Origin: Plasmodiophora brassicae
Taxonomy: Eukaryota > Endomyxa: Phytomyxea > Phytomyxea > Plasmodiophorida
Reading direction: 5' to 3'
DNA length: 64,000 nucleotides
Assembly: GCA_036867785.1 (NCBI GenBank)
Contig: CP145414.1
Location: 496,001-560,000 of the forward strand
Shown here: piece after piece, positions 1-12,156 of the stretch
How positions within the stretch are numbered: position 1 is the first letter of the stretch
Layout of the letters: every line of letters begins with the position of its first letter
Position numbers and translations under genes: made by a program
Notes under the pieces: model-generated
The model's database searches: none
The model's input: the letters and a program-made list of their open reading frames with translations, nothing else
What the model was told of the DNA's origin: nothing

Positions 1-908
1 CTCGTCAACGAAAACTTCCTTCACGCCTCGACGGTCACCAGCAAGCCAAACCCGCCAGACGCGACGCCCGTAGGTTTCGGCAACAAGGACGAATGACCCA
101 TCATGGGCAACAGCGACCCCATTCGCAAATTGAAGCTGATCAATAACAATACGAGTGTCCCCCGTTGCAGGATCCACACGAAGCAGGCGTCCAGCAGGAT
201 AGCCAAACATGAGGTCGATTTTCGACGTGTGCAGGGTGCTAACATGCCCGTACACGTCGACGGTCGACGACAGGTTGGTCGCATCCGAGAAGTAGATGTC
301 TCCGTTAGGGGCCACGTCGACGTCATTAGCATAAACGATTCGCGACTTCAGCAGGTCCGTTGTCCTCTTTGCAACAACAGTAACCTGTTCACTACGCTAA
401 GCGTACGATAACGTGAGCCACAGATCAAACGCCCTGCCTGTTTCGAATGCTTGTCGACGCGGATGAGGCCTTGCGTCGGCTCGCAGACAAGAAGGTGGCC
501 ATCCTTGTCGAACGCTAAACCAAGAGGACGCCCGCCAACAAACGCCCATTCCGTCGCATGGCCAGAACTGGGATCCACCTGACGTCAGATATCGTCATCA
601 TCAGCTGCCACAACGTCCCGAGCACAACACGCCTTCCAGATAAACCCATCAGAGGAGCCGCCACACACAGCACCGTCGCCATCGACAATAACGGACTCGG
701 GCTGTTTCACACGACCTTGCGCGATCGTGCGGAACCCAGCACCGAAGTCGCCGCGCTCCGCGAACCGGGCATCGCTGGGGTCCGGCCACTGCTGTACGGG
801 CGCGGCGGGCGAGACGGGAACTCGCCCCACATGCACGAGGCACACGGCGCTGATGACCGACACGGCCAGGCCAGACAGGACCGCACATGACGACGAGGCC
901 GCCCGCAT
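1..908 (-). CDS. Strictosidine synthase-like / APMAP-type beta-propeller protein (3' end cut by window edge)
   Basis: Three exon blocks on the minus strand can be read in order. The first (about 908-620) starts MRAASSSCAVLSG with a hydrophobic N-terminal segment that looks like a signal anchor, followed by GRVKQPESVIVDGDGAVCGG. The second (about 580-425) reads VGGRPLGLAFDKDGHLLVCE. The third (about 360-1) reads IVYANDVDVAPNGDIYFSDA and then QLQFANGVAVAHDGSFVLVA. These motif blocks and their order match the adipocyte plasma membrane-associated protein/strictosidine synthase-like family, six-bladed propellers that are usually type II membrane proteins of the secretory pathway. In most non-plant members the substrate is unknown, and some are arylesterase-like. 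The C-terminal blades lie beyond base 1. Introns are short, one possibly about 36 bases. The family call is good; the enzymatic role is not known. Confidence 0.85.
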
Positions 909-1093
909 TTTGGACGAGTGTACACGTTTGTGGCGACGACAGGCCGGCCACAGTCCACAGACCAGTTATGGCGATATATTAGGGAGTGACTGACCCAGTT
1001 GCGTACTTACGAAGCCTGGCCGTTGCGATGAGCGACGCCGGATCCGGCACTGGCAGCAGCAGTACTCAAATGTTTCGCGACCACCCGGGCACC

Positions 1094-1402
1094 CTATAGT
1101 TGGCCAGAATCTAAGGGCCGTGTTTCTATCAACCGGACGGATGAAACGACCTCTTGTTCCGATGCTTTCACGTAGCCCAGGGTCTGTTCCTGTTTCGCGG
1201 CATTGTTCTTGAGAAGCTCGTTGAGCACCATCCGAGGCGTCACAGCCTTGTTGGCCTCGGCGTATTGCCGAAGGCGCTCGCGTTCGGCGATCACCGCCTC
1301 ATACTCAGCGACGCCGATCGAACGCGTCATATTCCACAGCTCGACCGGAGTCCTGATCGGCCAGAGAAGCGCCCTCCATACGGCGCGCAGCGCGGACGCC
1401 AT
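1094..1402 (-). CDS. Small hypothetical protein, about 102 aa
   Basis: This is an open minus-strand frame starting MASALRAVWRALLWPIRTPV and ending with a TAG stop. The N-terminal 20-25 residues are hydrophobic and arginine-bearing, which would fit a membrane anchor or an organelle-targeting signal. The rest is charged and probably helical (VIAERERLRQYAEANKAV). The reading frame continues upstream to about 1750, but that extension is Arg/Pro-rich low-complexity and overlaps the start of the divergent Cep135-like gene, so I prefer the internal ATG. I do not recognise the family. Its position head-to-head with the next gene, about 145 bases between starts, suggests a shared divergent promoter. 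Confidence 0.5.
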   Translation of the reverse strand: MASALRAVWRALLWPIRTPVELWNMTRSIGVAEYEAVIAERERLRQYAEANKAVTPRMVLNELLKNNAAKQEQTLGYVKASEQEVVSSVRLIETRPLDSGQL

Positions 1403-1548
1403 CCTGCTGAGCCCACCTTCCTTCCAACAGTTTTTGCACAAACTGCCGGTGATGCAAAACGTGCAAGGGCGATTTTTTGGACCACGGTTTTCCTGGGCAG
1501 AGAAACGTCGATCCGGTTGCGGTCTGTCGCTGTCGGCATCGGTGTCGC

Positions 1549-4500
1549 ATGGATGCCGAATTCCTGGCGCTGCGCCGCCGCCTGGAGGACGCCGGATACG
1601 ATGCGCCACTAGGCATCGATTCGTTCGCGCTCGTGCGGACGCTGTTCGCCGATCTGGAGCAGACTCGGATCGCGCGCGATGACGCGTTGGCGGATGCCGC
1701 CAACGACGAACAGCAACGGCAGTCGCAAGCGGAAACGGTCTGCAGGGCAAACAAGTATCCGCTATGTCGTATACTTACGACGATGTTTGCGTCGTCAGAT
1801 TGCGACGCTGAGACGCGAAAACCGGACATTGATTGAAGCGAACAATAAGTTGCACAGTGATGTGGTGGCTGCGACTGAGCAGATGGATGCTCTGGAGCGG
1901 AAGACGCGATCGGAGCTGACGGAAGCGCATAATGCCGCCAACAACTATCGCTATCAGCTGAATACGCAGTCGTTTCGCGTCAAGGCCCAGGAGACCGATA
2001 TTGCGCGCCTGAAGCATAAGATCACTGTTCTACTTGAACGATCTCAAGCTTTCTCTCAGGCGGACTTGGGTGGGACGGTTTGTCTGCTACTGTTTCGGTG
2101 CTCTAAAACATTGGTTAGCGCGAGCTGGATCAAAGCAAGCAATAGACTTGGTTGACCTCCCCCAGGGTATGACGTGTTGTAGTCGTGCTGTCTGTAGCTG
2201 TTATTCTTTCTTACATGAAATAGATTCAGACCACGATGACGACGATACTCGCTCTGCGCCGGGAAAGAGCGCCGCGGGCGACCACGATGAAGTTGCTCGA
2301 TTGCTGGAAATTGCGCAATCAAAGATAAACGCTCTCGAAGCCCAGGCTGTACGCTCTCAGGAGCAGTACAATGCTCTGCTCGGCGAGAAGGAGGTTGGTA
2401 CTTGTTTCGCAGCCACCTTATATTGGTACTGATGTTGGTCAGGCACTTATGCGATCCATTGCCCTGAAGGAAAAAGAAATCGAAAGGCTTTCAGCATCTC
2501 CGGATTCTTCCCTGAAGATCGGCAGTGCGAATGAGGAGAATCTACAGCTGAATCAACAAGTTGATTTCTTAACGCAGGAAATGGTGACCCTCGAATCGCA
2601 ATTGAAGCGCTACAGGTATGGGGCCTGCTGCCACAACCAGGAGGCCGTATCAATGACAAGCGTTAAACTAGGGCGATGGAGCCACTTGTCCAGGAACTCC
2701 AAGAGCAACGTGATAAGGTTGCTTTGCGGCTGGACGAAGTTGAACAGGAAAATGCCAAACTTCGGGAGGAAATTTCAGCCGCACAAAAGTCAGTCCGGGA
2801 GCTCACCGACGAGAAGGAGCGCGACCTGGCTAACAGCAAGTATGTTTGTCATGTCCATCAACCTGCGAAGACTAACATCGACTGCAGACAGCGTATTCCT
2901 CGAGCAGTACGCGATCTTGAAGCGGCGCATAAAACAAACCGTCGCTTGGAGCAACAGATCAAAAACTTACAGAAGCAGAAGGAAGAAGCAGAAAAGGAAC
3001 ATGAGCGGATCAAGCAGATCTACCAGTCATATACCTCAGACAAAACCATGTTGTCTTCGTTGATAGACGAAGCCGAAAAACGCGCGTCTAGCGCGACATC
3101 TGAGTCTGATCGGCTCCGCGAAGAACTGCGTTCCTGCTCTACCGAACTTGCTGGTCTCAAGCAGACAATCCAAGACCGGGACAGCATGCTGGAAGCGCTT
3201 CGTCAGGAGCTGCAGATGCATCGTGACACGATTGCAAGACAGCAGATTGAGACCAGCGCTGCTGAGAAACAGTGCGATGAGCTACGGTCACAAATATCGA
3301 ATCTGGAAGCGACCATTGAAACCCTATCGAACGACAGTCATGCGCTCAGCGACCAGTTAGCTCAAACGATCAACGACAACAACGCACTTCGCGCTACCAT
3401 ACAAGACTGCAAAACCGCCGAATCCAAAGATGCACAGAACGCTGCTGTCGACCAGAATTCACTTCAACGCCAAACCGTGATCATCCGGTCATTGCAGTCA
3501 GAGCGTGATGAGTATCGGTGAGTATGAGCTCAAATTCTCGCTGATGTGGTCTGACGATTCGTCCCATATAGCAATCAGCTCTCACGTCTAAATGACGAAC
3601 TCGTTCACTTAGCCAACGAGAAGATCACACTTGAGCGTGAACTTGCCGCTGAAAAGTCTGCCAAAAGCCGTATAGGTAAGCCGTCGAACAATTGTCGTCA
3701 GACCTGATCCGGTTCTGAGGAAGTTAACATGGTTAGATTCTGAGCTACAAAAGTCTCTCGCGCAAGAGGAGGCTGCACGTTCTGATCTGGGTGCCCGTGA
3801 CGTCCAGATATTGGACTTGCGAAGGCAGCTTCAAGTTGTTAGCCAGGAAGCTGCTTCGTTGCGTGACACACTTCAGTCGCTGAAAAGCGCTTGCGAGTCC
3901 ACTGGATCGGTGCAAGATCGCATCCGGGAGCTCGCGCTGCACAATGGAGAATTGCAGCGCCAGATAGCTGTATTACAAGAAGAAGCGTCGTTACGGCAAG
4001 ATGCTCTCGAACACGCTGAGCGTTCATTGCGTGAAGCTATTCGCCAGCGAGATGCTCTTACTGTACGACCGTTGCTTGTGTCAGTTTGTCTGCTAACCGC
4101 GTGCATTGCAGGTTGTGCTGCGCGAAGTTGATGCCCGTCAAGTCTCGACTCAGATCCAGGTCTTAGTCCGATTGCATTGCTCTTCACAGGTGAGCTGAAA
4201 AACCTTGATGCCTTCAATAGGTCGAGAACTTGATTCGTGAACGAGACGACTTGAAATTCCGTAACAGCCAGTTGACGCATGAGCTTAACGTTCGTGGGCA
4301 CCGCGAACTGGACTTGGATGCGCGTCGTGAATCAGATTACCAGGTTTGCCACATAACTCAAAAAAGCAATGCTGTTCTTGAAGACTCATGAGTTTTAGCT
4401 CTTGACGAGGCTTCAGCAAGACAACGCATTGCTTGTCGCTGCAATGAAGGAGTTCGAGCAAAACAAGCGAGACCATGAGTCTTCGCTGCGTCAGTTGCGT

Positions 4501-6713
4501 AACGAGATCGGTGATCTCCAGGTGAAAACCCGTTATCGTATGGTGTCTGTTCGCGCGCGTATTGACAGTTGGCGTCAGGTATCACGCGACAAGCTTTCCA
4601 AGGAGCTTCAGACAGAACGGAAGTCCAGAACGCAAACGTCAATCCGAAACGGAGAACTTCAAGGCGCCCTTGACGTTGCTCACAAAGAAACGGCAAGAGC
4701 CCTCGCCCAAGTTGCCGCCCTCCAGAAGGAATTGGATTCGCAGCGAGGTTCACTTGGAACGGCCTCTATGCTATCGTTAGATCCATGACACCGTTGCAGG
4801 CATTATATCCCAGCTTCGTTCTGAATCAGACCAGTTACGTTCTTTGATATCGCAGCTCGAATCAGTGAAGACTACAGAAGCAGCAGAAGCCGCAAGGTTG
4901 CGCTCTGCTTTGCAGGTTAGCGAATCGTCTGGGCTCATGCGAGTATGCGTATAACACCTCTACGGCAGGCCAGTCAAGCTAATGTGCAACAACTAGAGCA
5001 GCAACTGCATGGCCTTAACGAGCATCATGACTCCCTTCGTGCTCAAGTTGACAAGTTGCATAGTGCTGCACAGGTTCGTGAGACGTTATGCTGCCCTTTT
5101 TTGGTAGCTGATGGTTCTACAGTCTCTCGATGGCGATCGTGATCGCTTAACGCATGCAATAGACGAAAAGTGCGAACAAATCGCGTCTTTGCACTCCCAA
5201 ATCAAGCAAGATGAGGTACTCAATTTAAAAGCGCTTGCACATTGATTCTCCTCTTACATTGCCCTTCAACAGGAGTCACTTATGGCTTCTCAGGCTACGA
5301 TCAATGACCTTCAAGCGCAGCTTATGCAGCGCTCCCGAGAACTTGACCATGTACAGTCATCTCGTCAGGAGCTATCGCAGCAGCTCGAAGCGATCCAGTT
5401 ACACTGTCAGTCGCTCGAGTCTCAGGTCCGATGTCTTGGGATGATTTTGTCCATTGTTCTGAGCCCGTTGTTAGTTGCAACTGAAGAATGGCGAAGTCCA
5501 AGCGCTTTCCGAAGACCTGGCTAACATGGCCAAGGAGGTATAGACCGTACTGGGCCGGCATTGTTCATTAGCGTGACACCCGTTCTAGAACCAATTTGTT
5601 AACGGAGAACTTGCTGCTGCGGTCCAGGAAAGGGACGCTAAATCGCAAGAGTCTGCGGCCGCGGTCAGTAAGATCATGTATCTCGAAGAGCTTCTACGCA
5701 TCCAGAAACGGTAGCGGTCCCTTGAGACTGCAAGAACGTTCTAACCTGCTGGTATAGTGAGAAAGAGGATCTGTTGACCAACTATCGGATGCTGTGCAAT
5801 GAAAACAAGCGGCTGCTAGAAACTGCCAATGAGGTAATTTTCGGTGTCATCCGGCTTGCTGGGTTGTCTAATAGTGTGACTGTTGCAGCTGGATGGGCGA
5901 TGCCAAACCCAACAACTCGAGCTGCACAGGCTCCATGAAATATCGGTCAATGCGGAAACCCAATCTCAACGGCTCAATGAAACGAATGGGCAGTTGAGCG
6001 TTGACGTCGAACAGTACCAACGGCAACTGGAGAACCTGACCAGATCCGTTGCAACACTGCAAGGTTGGTCAATGCCACGAGCTGCTAGATGCGAACCAAA
6101 ATTGTCGCTCAGAGCAATTGGAACAAACGAGGCAAGAGCGACAGGCACTGCTTGAGGACCTTACTTCGACCAGGTCATTGTCCGTCGGTTTAGAGACGGA
6201 TAGGTCGCAGATGCAGCGGCGATTGCTGCTGGATCAAGAGTTCAAGACTACGATGGAGAAATCACTGAAGGAATCTCAGGATCGCGCACAAGTTCAGAAG
6301 CAGCAAACCGAGTACGACTCTCGTCCACGGCCGACTCGGGTGCATTCTAAGGCAAACCTTTGTAGCTTGTATAGGCGTCGCGTCCAAGAGCTTGAAGAGT
6401 TGCTTGCTCAACAGCGCAGTCAGAGCGTTGCGGTCAGTGACGAGTAATTTGCATGTGGTTGATCTGAATTCTAATGTTGTGCTGTGTTCAGTCGCAGCTT
6501 AGTTCCTCTAGCGGCGACGTCCACGATGACGGCAGGGTTGCCGCTCTCGAGCGCGAGAACGCTCGGCTGAAACAGTTCATTGTCGAATACGAGGTTAAGT
6601 TGTCGTCGCAGGAACGCGCCGCCTCTGTGCCACCTGGTGGTGGTGGTGACAAGTCGCCTATATCTTCGGTATCTGGCGACATAGGCAAGGAGGAGTCGCT
6701 TGGCAATGTTTAA
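1549..6713 (+). CDS. CEP135: Cep135/Bld10-like centriolar coiled-coil protein
   Basis: A long multi-exon gene starting MDAEFLALRRRLEDAGYDAP. The first 45 residues match the Cep135 N-terminus, where a short globular piece precedes the coiled coil (ALVRTLFADLEQTRIARDD). Further on it reads EVARLLEIAQSKINALEAQ, then ALKEKEIERLSASPD and LQLNQQVDFLTQEMVTLESQ. These are the blocks that in Cep135 and Bld10 follow the N-terminal coiled coil. The rest, to SGDIGKEESLGNV, is nearly continuous heptad coiled coil with Glu/Gln/Lys/Leu bias, split by many short introns. The family acts in the centriole cartwheel, linking the SAS-6 hub and spokes to the microtubule triplets. Presence of the gene implies a centriole/basal body and so probably a flagellated stage. 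Exon joins between about 2050 and 6450 are approximate. The N-terminal family match is strong; the coiled-coil remainder alone would be uninformative. Confidence 0.85.
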
Positions 6714-7009
6714 TATTGTACAGTAATTATGCGATGCGGCAAACCGTTGTACAATGTTTGTGCAGCAGTACTTTGTAGTTCTCTGCAAGTGAACGAAACC
6801 GAGGCGGCTGGCATTTATAGCATTCGAGGTTCAGTCGGAATTCAGTTCGCGTCTTTCGGTGTAGACGGCGTTGCCTTGGGCGAGGATGCGCCTTCGGCGG
6901 GTTGTGCGGTGCTCTCTGGAAGGCTTGCGCGCCGTAAATGTTCTTGCAGATCGAGATGGCTAGCAGATTTGCGGACCTAGACGACACGTTGGTAAGGCAC
7001 GATCATTAT
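6714..7009. other. Short intergenic stretch between convergent genes
   Basis: This is about 295 bases between the end of the Cep135-like gene and the stop of the ABCD transporter. Open frames exist on both strands (about 83-86 codons) but have no recognisable motifs. I see only AT-rich sequence just after the first stop (TTTAATATTGTACAGTAATTA), a plausible 3' untranslated region. A small gene cannot be excluded. Confidence 0.3.
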
Positions 7010-9594
7010 CTACATCGGTTCACGGATCAGCACCTCTCCAAGCGCCAACGCGATTTCGTCGAGTCGCTTGTTGAGATGCGGCACATCGCTGAGTTTCTTC
7101 AGAATGTTGGCCTTCTCCTCTTCCAATGACATGCGATGGCCAACGTCAAGCGCAGCGATTTCAACACCGCCGTCGCCATCGAACTGGCAAACGTAGTTGT
7201 GGTACTGCCACAACGACGGCCGATGCGACACAGTCATCAGACTTATTCCTGAACGCACACCTGTAAGCGCCAGACGCGAAGAGTCACGCGAGAAGCCTAC
7301 CCAATTCCGTAGCATGGGTGTACATCAACCCTTCGACGTCAATCGAAACCTGAGATGTGCATTCGTCGAGAATGGCGTATCTGGGCTTGTGGTAGAACAG
7401 TCTGGCCATTGCGACACGCTGCTTTTCACCACCTAGACCAAAAGGTAAGATACATGTACGCCAATGCAATCAAACAAGGTATACCCGATAAAACATCCTT
7501 CCAGTCGCGAATGCTGTCCCAGCCGCCTTCCCGATCCAGAACGTACTGCAGGTGAGCGAACCCCAAGAGACCATACAACTCATCGTCCGTGGCCCCTTTC
7601 GACCGCATCATTTCAACCGTGTCCGGATAGATGATTTGATCGCGGAAGGTGCCGCTGGAAAGGTACGGTCGTTGAGGGATGTAGAACAGGTCTTGGGGCA
7701 TTGGCCGCCGAAGGGTCCCATGCATAACTGGCCAGAGCCCTCCCAGGATCCTGGAGCCCGTCAGTTAAGGCATGACACGCAAAGAGAAAGAACAGCAGTA
7801 CCGGAACAGCGACGATTTCCCACAACCATTGGGACCAGTGATAAGAAGGTTCATCCCCTGGTCAATGACCATTGACATTGAACTGACAAGAAGATCTCCG
7901 TTGGGGGTAATGATAGGCACGTCATCAAATTCAATAGCGCCGGTGCTGAACTCAGTCGCCCCGCCAGTGAACTTAGCTATAGCCTGCTGGTTAACTTCAG
8001 GAATCACCTAAGGCGTCATTCAGTACATGCTCGCAGCTACATAGCATTGGGGCATTGCACCTTCTGGTACACGCCACGGTTGACATCCTCCAGGGTCTCC
8101 AGCAGCGTCATGACCCGGCTCGTGTAACCTGCCAGCTCGCCGATCTCCTTCGTGCTGCTAAGGATCCGGGTGATAGCATCCGCCAGGTTGAGCAAGTAGC
8201 GACGGTTCCGTGTGTAGTCAGCGGTCCGCTCACCAACGCCCTCTGTCCGAAGCCGCGTCAGGAACCCGTCAAGAATACAATCGTCGTCGTGCGGACCTCT
8301 GCCATCCCCATCCGACTTGCCACTCCAGAACACGGGGATCGCACATATAATCAGACCGGTTGCACTGGGGGCACGTAAGAAACGGGTACACGGGGCGAGG
8401 GCGTGCAACGCACCTCGAGACATATTTCAGCGTGAACCCCTCAATTATGCCGAACCCGATCCGCCGGACGATCATGTCCTTGACGTGAACGACAAGGTCT
8501 CGGTAGTGCTTGAGCAGCGTGCTCTTCTCAATCACTTCCCCTTTGTAGAACGCAATCTCCTCCGCGCTTGTAATTAAACGCGCATGGGCTGCTCGATACT
8601 CACCCTCAAGGCGCCCTTCTTCGGCAGCAAGGCGACCGAATGGCGGCGTAATCACAGGCAGAGATAGCCCGTACAGGACGTAGAACGACCTGCGGGAGCA
8701 TCACTAAGCATGTCACTCGCGCTCTGCAAAGGATCTGACCCCATCGTAACGGGACCGATCCACCCGACCGCCATGGCAAGCTGGGTGCCGAACAGGATCA
8801 AGTCCAGAAACGGCTTGGCCAGATTCGAGTACAGTTCAGACAGCGAACTGCTGAAACGTTCGATATCGACCGTGATCAGCTGGTCGGCGTTCTGGATTCG
8901 GGAATCGAGATGGGCCAGCTTGTAGTACGTGTCGTTGCGCAGGTAACTGTGCACGATGACGATTAGCATCGTATCCGTGCCCCCCCAGGTACGAACGTGG
9001 GACCAACCGATCCAGGACGTAGTGGGTCAACTTGGTCCTGACGTGAAGGGCGATACGCGACTGTAGACATCTGATGAACGCGTTGATCGTCGTGGCAGGC
9101 ACGGCCAGAAGCAGCCACCATTGCAGCATGAGGAAGAAACGCTGTTTGTTCCCCGACACGAGCGCCTGAACAGATAGGGAAACATGTTCAGAAGTCGATG
9201 CAGGCCGTCGCCGGCAAGTACGAACCTGAACAATTGCACCGTCCATTCTGGCGACAAGTATGGACACGATGGTACGGCTGAACAGCAACCCGGCCTACGG
9301 CAGGGTGTCTAAGCCGCCGGCGGGTCCGACAGGCCAACCGCACAAACGGACCTGGGTGGTGAGCAAGAAAACCGCCCGCCTGTCGCTGAACGCGATCCTC
9401 ATCAGGTGCCGGAGCGATTTCGTGAATTTGCGGTTCAAGCCGACGACGTCCTTGCCGACGTGCTTGCCGGCGTCACCCGACTCGGCCCGCTTCTTCAGCC
9501 GCGCCTGCTGCCGCCGGATCTGACGCACCACCAGGCCCGTGATCAGCAGCCCCGACCCGCCTTCGCAGACACGCCAGTCAGCTACACGCGCCAT
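7010..9594 (-). CDS. ABCD: ABC transporter, subfamily D (peroxisomal fatty acyl-CoA half-transporter)
   Basis: A minus-strand multi-exon gene starting [19 protein letters not shown]. The transmembrane half has [20 protein letters not shown] and [15 protein letters not shown], both typical of ALD-family members, and the EAA-like motif [11 protein letters not shown]. The nucleotide-binding half shows Walker A ([12 protein letters not shown]), then [19 protein letters not shown] and [18 protein letters not shown]. An intron follows, then [20 protein letters not shown], Walker B with YAILDECTS, and the switch histidine in TVSHRPSLW. All catalytic motifs are intact. The ABCD family imports very-long-chain or branched acyl-CoA into peroxisomes as dimers of half-transporters. 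The C-terminal tail after the ATPase is a short coiled-coil segment ([19 protein letters not shown]), as in several family members. Several introns interrupt the frame, including one inside the signature motif. Confidence 0.93.
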
Positions 9595-9947
9595 CGGCGT
9601 AGGCCCACGCGCTCCTCACCTAGCAGGGCGCGGCGCACGACATCGCTCCGCATGCCGTCACGTCCAATGATGAGTGGGGTGCGCGTGCGACCCACACGGC
9701 GGACTGCGCCGTCGAACTTCCCCCCCAACGGTGCGTGCCACTGCCACAACCACTTACAGCGGCTGCGGCTGGCCCACGCACTGCGCGGAATGTGCCCCCC
9801 GCCGCTGCCGAATCGTCGTCCTCGGTGTTCCCGAATACCTAACAGTGTCCCGGCACCCTAATGCCTGAACCGATTCGTCAATGTCGACGGTGGAGAACGC
9901 GGCCGGTGTATTCGGGAAGCCTTGTCGAGCAGGACGACGGGTTTGGC
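9595..9947. other. Intergenic, nothing recognised
   Basis: About 350 bases between the ABCD start and the end of the phosphonopyruvate decarboxylase. It should contain the ABCD promoter and the downstream gene's 3' region. Arg/Pro-rich open frames here look like by-products of GC-rich sequence. I see no RNA gene or repeat. Confidence 0.3.
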
Positions 9948-11813
9948 TCAGTTTGACAGGAATCCCATGAACGCCTCCTTGTTCTCGACGGGGCTGGTTG
10001 TCGGGCGCCCGAGGTTCTTGCGGGCACCTGCGTGCGGGCGGTTAGACGGCTACGCGCGGGGAGCGACGATCGATCTGTAGACCTTTCCGAATGCGGATCT
10101 CGAGGAACGCCGGGCCCTTGGCTTCTCGGAGCTCTTTGAGAGCGGCGACCACCTCGTCTTCGGTGGTTGCCGTTGCTGCGGACGAGTACCCAACGGCGAG
10201 GGCAATCTTTGCGAAATCGATGCCGAATGCTCCAGTGGGCTGCCCACCAACTATATCGGCGTTGTGTCAGGTTGCCAGTCGGGTGGCACAAACGCGATCG
10301 GGGACTGCACCTGAATCGTGTGCTCCGTTATTGAAGAGGACGTGCTTGTAGTTAGGGCACTTGCGAAGGCCAACGGTGCACATCGACCCCAAGTGCATAA
10401 TCGCCGCACCATCGCCATCCAGACACCACACCTACAGGCACTCATCAAACAGGACTGGAACGAGCAATACCATTACGCGCACCTGTCGAGAAGGCTTTCC
10501 CATGGCAATGCCAAGTGCGATCGCCGAGGAGTGCCCCATCGACCCAACGGTCAAGAAGTCGCGGTCGTGCATGGCCTTCTCTCGTGCGCGGATTTCGAAC
10601 AGTTCTCGCGATGCAAACCCTGGTGTTGAACCCGTCACTAGAAGCGCCTACCGACATGCCACCCTTGCCTACCGGTCGTTGCCACGAACACGTCCCATGG
10701 CGATGCAATGGACAGGACTTTCTCAATGGCTTGTTCCCGAGACAGCGCGTTCGGGAGGTCGCCTGCGAGCACATGTTGGAAACAGGCTCTCGTGGTAGGC
10801 CTCACCGACCTTCCGTGTTCTTCAGCTTGTAGGGAGCGAAACATTGACGACGGACAAGCAGAGCGTAGGGCGCTTGCCGGGAACTCATGGAGTGCATCGC
10901 TGTGTCGATGGCATTAACCGCGCCTGCAAGAGCGAATTCAATTGCGGCAACCGATTTTACAGGTGACCACAAGACCTTCGAGGAAGTCTGGAAGGACCTG
11001 AAACGGGATATTCAGGTCCGCTAGGAGAGACGGTGTGATCCGCCCTTGGACGAGATGTTGGCATTCGTCACGCTTCCCGGGCTCGCCTGGTCGACACCAA
11101 TCCGTCAGCCGGCGACTTGGAGAACGTCCCTACGATTGCGAACCTCGCCACCCGACAAGGAGCAGCATGGGGATCGAGTACACAGCAGGGTCGGCAAGCG
11201 ACACCAGCGGGTTCACCGAGTTCCCGAACCCGGAGTTCTGCATGTACACGATCGGGATCTTCCTCGTCGCCAGATGGTATCCCGCTGCTAGACTGACGGC
11301 AGCGCCCTCATTCGAGCAGATCACGTGCTTATCCGCCTCGGTGTTGTCCTATCCGTTCCTGCCATCAGACGCCCACGCTTGACCATCACGTGCACAGACG
11401 TGACCTGGACGTAAGCGCAGAAATTCTTCAGCAACGAATCGGGAACGCCAGCGAAGAAATCCAGGCCACGAATCTTCAGAAGCGAATGGAAGTCGGACGG
11501 TGGCAGGAAGTCCCTGTGTTGGGGCCGGTTACATACTGAAGCTGGCGGCCGCACGACTGGACCAGGCTCACCGAACGGTTTCCGACAGAGCGGATTCCGA
11601 GTCGAGCTCTGGCGTCTTCGAGCCGGTCGTCGAGCCCGACGCCGTCGTCTGCGCGAACGCGTGCGGCATGGTGACCAATCGGGGCGTACGCGTTGACAAA
11701 TACCGCCGAGCAATACCGAGCAACATGACACGGGCGCTAGAGAAGCGAAACCCGGCCGAACAACCGAATGGCGAGGCCAACAGCCAAGACCTAAGAGAAT
11801 AGGGAGGCGCCAC
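9948..11813 (-). CDS. Phosphonopyruvate decarboxylase (ThDP-dependent), with possible organelle-targeting N-terminus
   Basis: A minus-strand multi-exon gene. After a variable N-terminal region with an Arg/Ser-rich, presequence-like stretch ([17 protein letters not shown]) comes [20 protein letters not shown], the start of the ThDP-binding fold. Next comes [20 protein letters not shown], containing the conserved Glu that activates thiamine diphosphate, followed by [18 protein letters not shown]. The second ThDP domain reads [19 protein letters not shown], then a GDGAA diphosphate-binding segment, and [13 protein letters not shown]. The C-terminus is [18 protein letters not shown], typical of this family. 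The enzyme decarboxylates phosphonopyruvate to phosphonoacetaldehyde, the step that pulls phosphoenolpyruvate mutase forward in 2-aminoethylphosphonate synthesis. The mutase is not in this window. The start could be the ATG near 11813 or the one near 11729. An intron of about 60 bases follows the N-terminal exon. A sulfopyruvate decarboxylase is the main alternative. Confidence 0.9.
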
Positions 11814-12156
11814 CCCAGGCCGACCGTCTGAGACTGCAAGGGGCTAGGAGGTTGCAAACCCAACCCAGCACAGCAGAGGAACGCGACACGTTACGGCAAG
11901 CGAAACCGGCCAAAGCGTTGGAGTGTACTACGTATTCTCTAAAATCTGGGCTGATCAGAAACGCCGGTTACAGTTCGTCCTTCGAGCCCGCGTGCCCCTC
12001 GTCCTTCCGGTCCGTCTCGTTCGGGAACGCGGCGAGCAGTTCTACGACGTGGTCGCAATGAGAACACTGAACGGCAGACGCCCGGAAAACATTCGGCAAC
12101 GCTGTGGAACCCGTCCGCCGAATGAGGCAAATTCGCACAAACGATGCAATTGACGA
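11814..12156. other. Intergenic, nothing recognised
   Basis: About 340 bases between the decarboxylase start and the stop of the DnaJ gene on the same strand. It probably holds the decarboxylase promoter. No repeats, RNA genes or convincing small proteins are visible. Confidence 0.3.
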
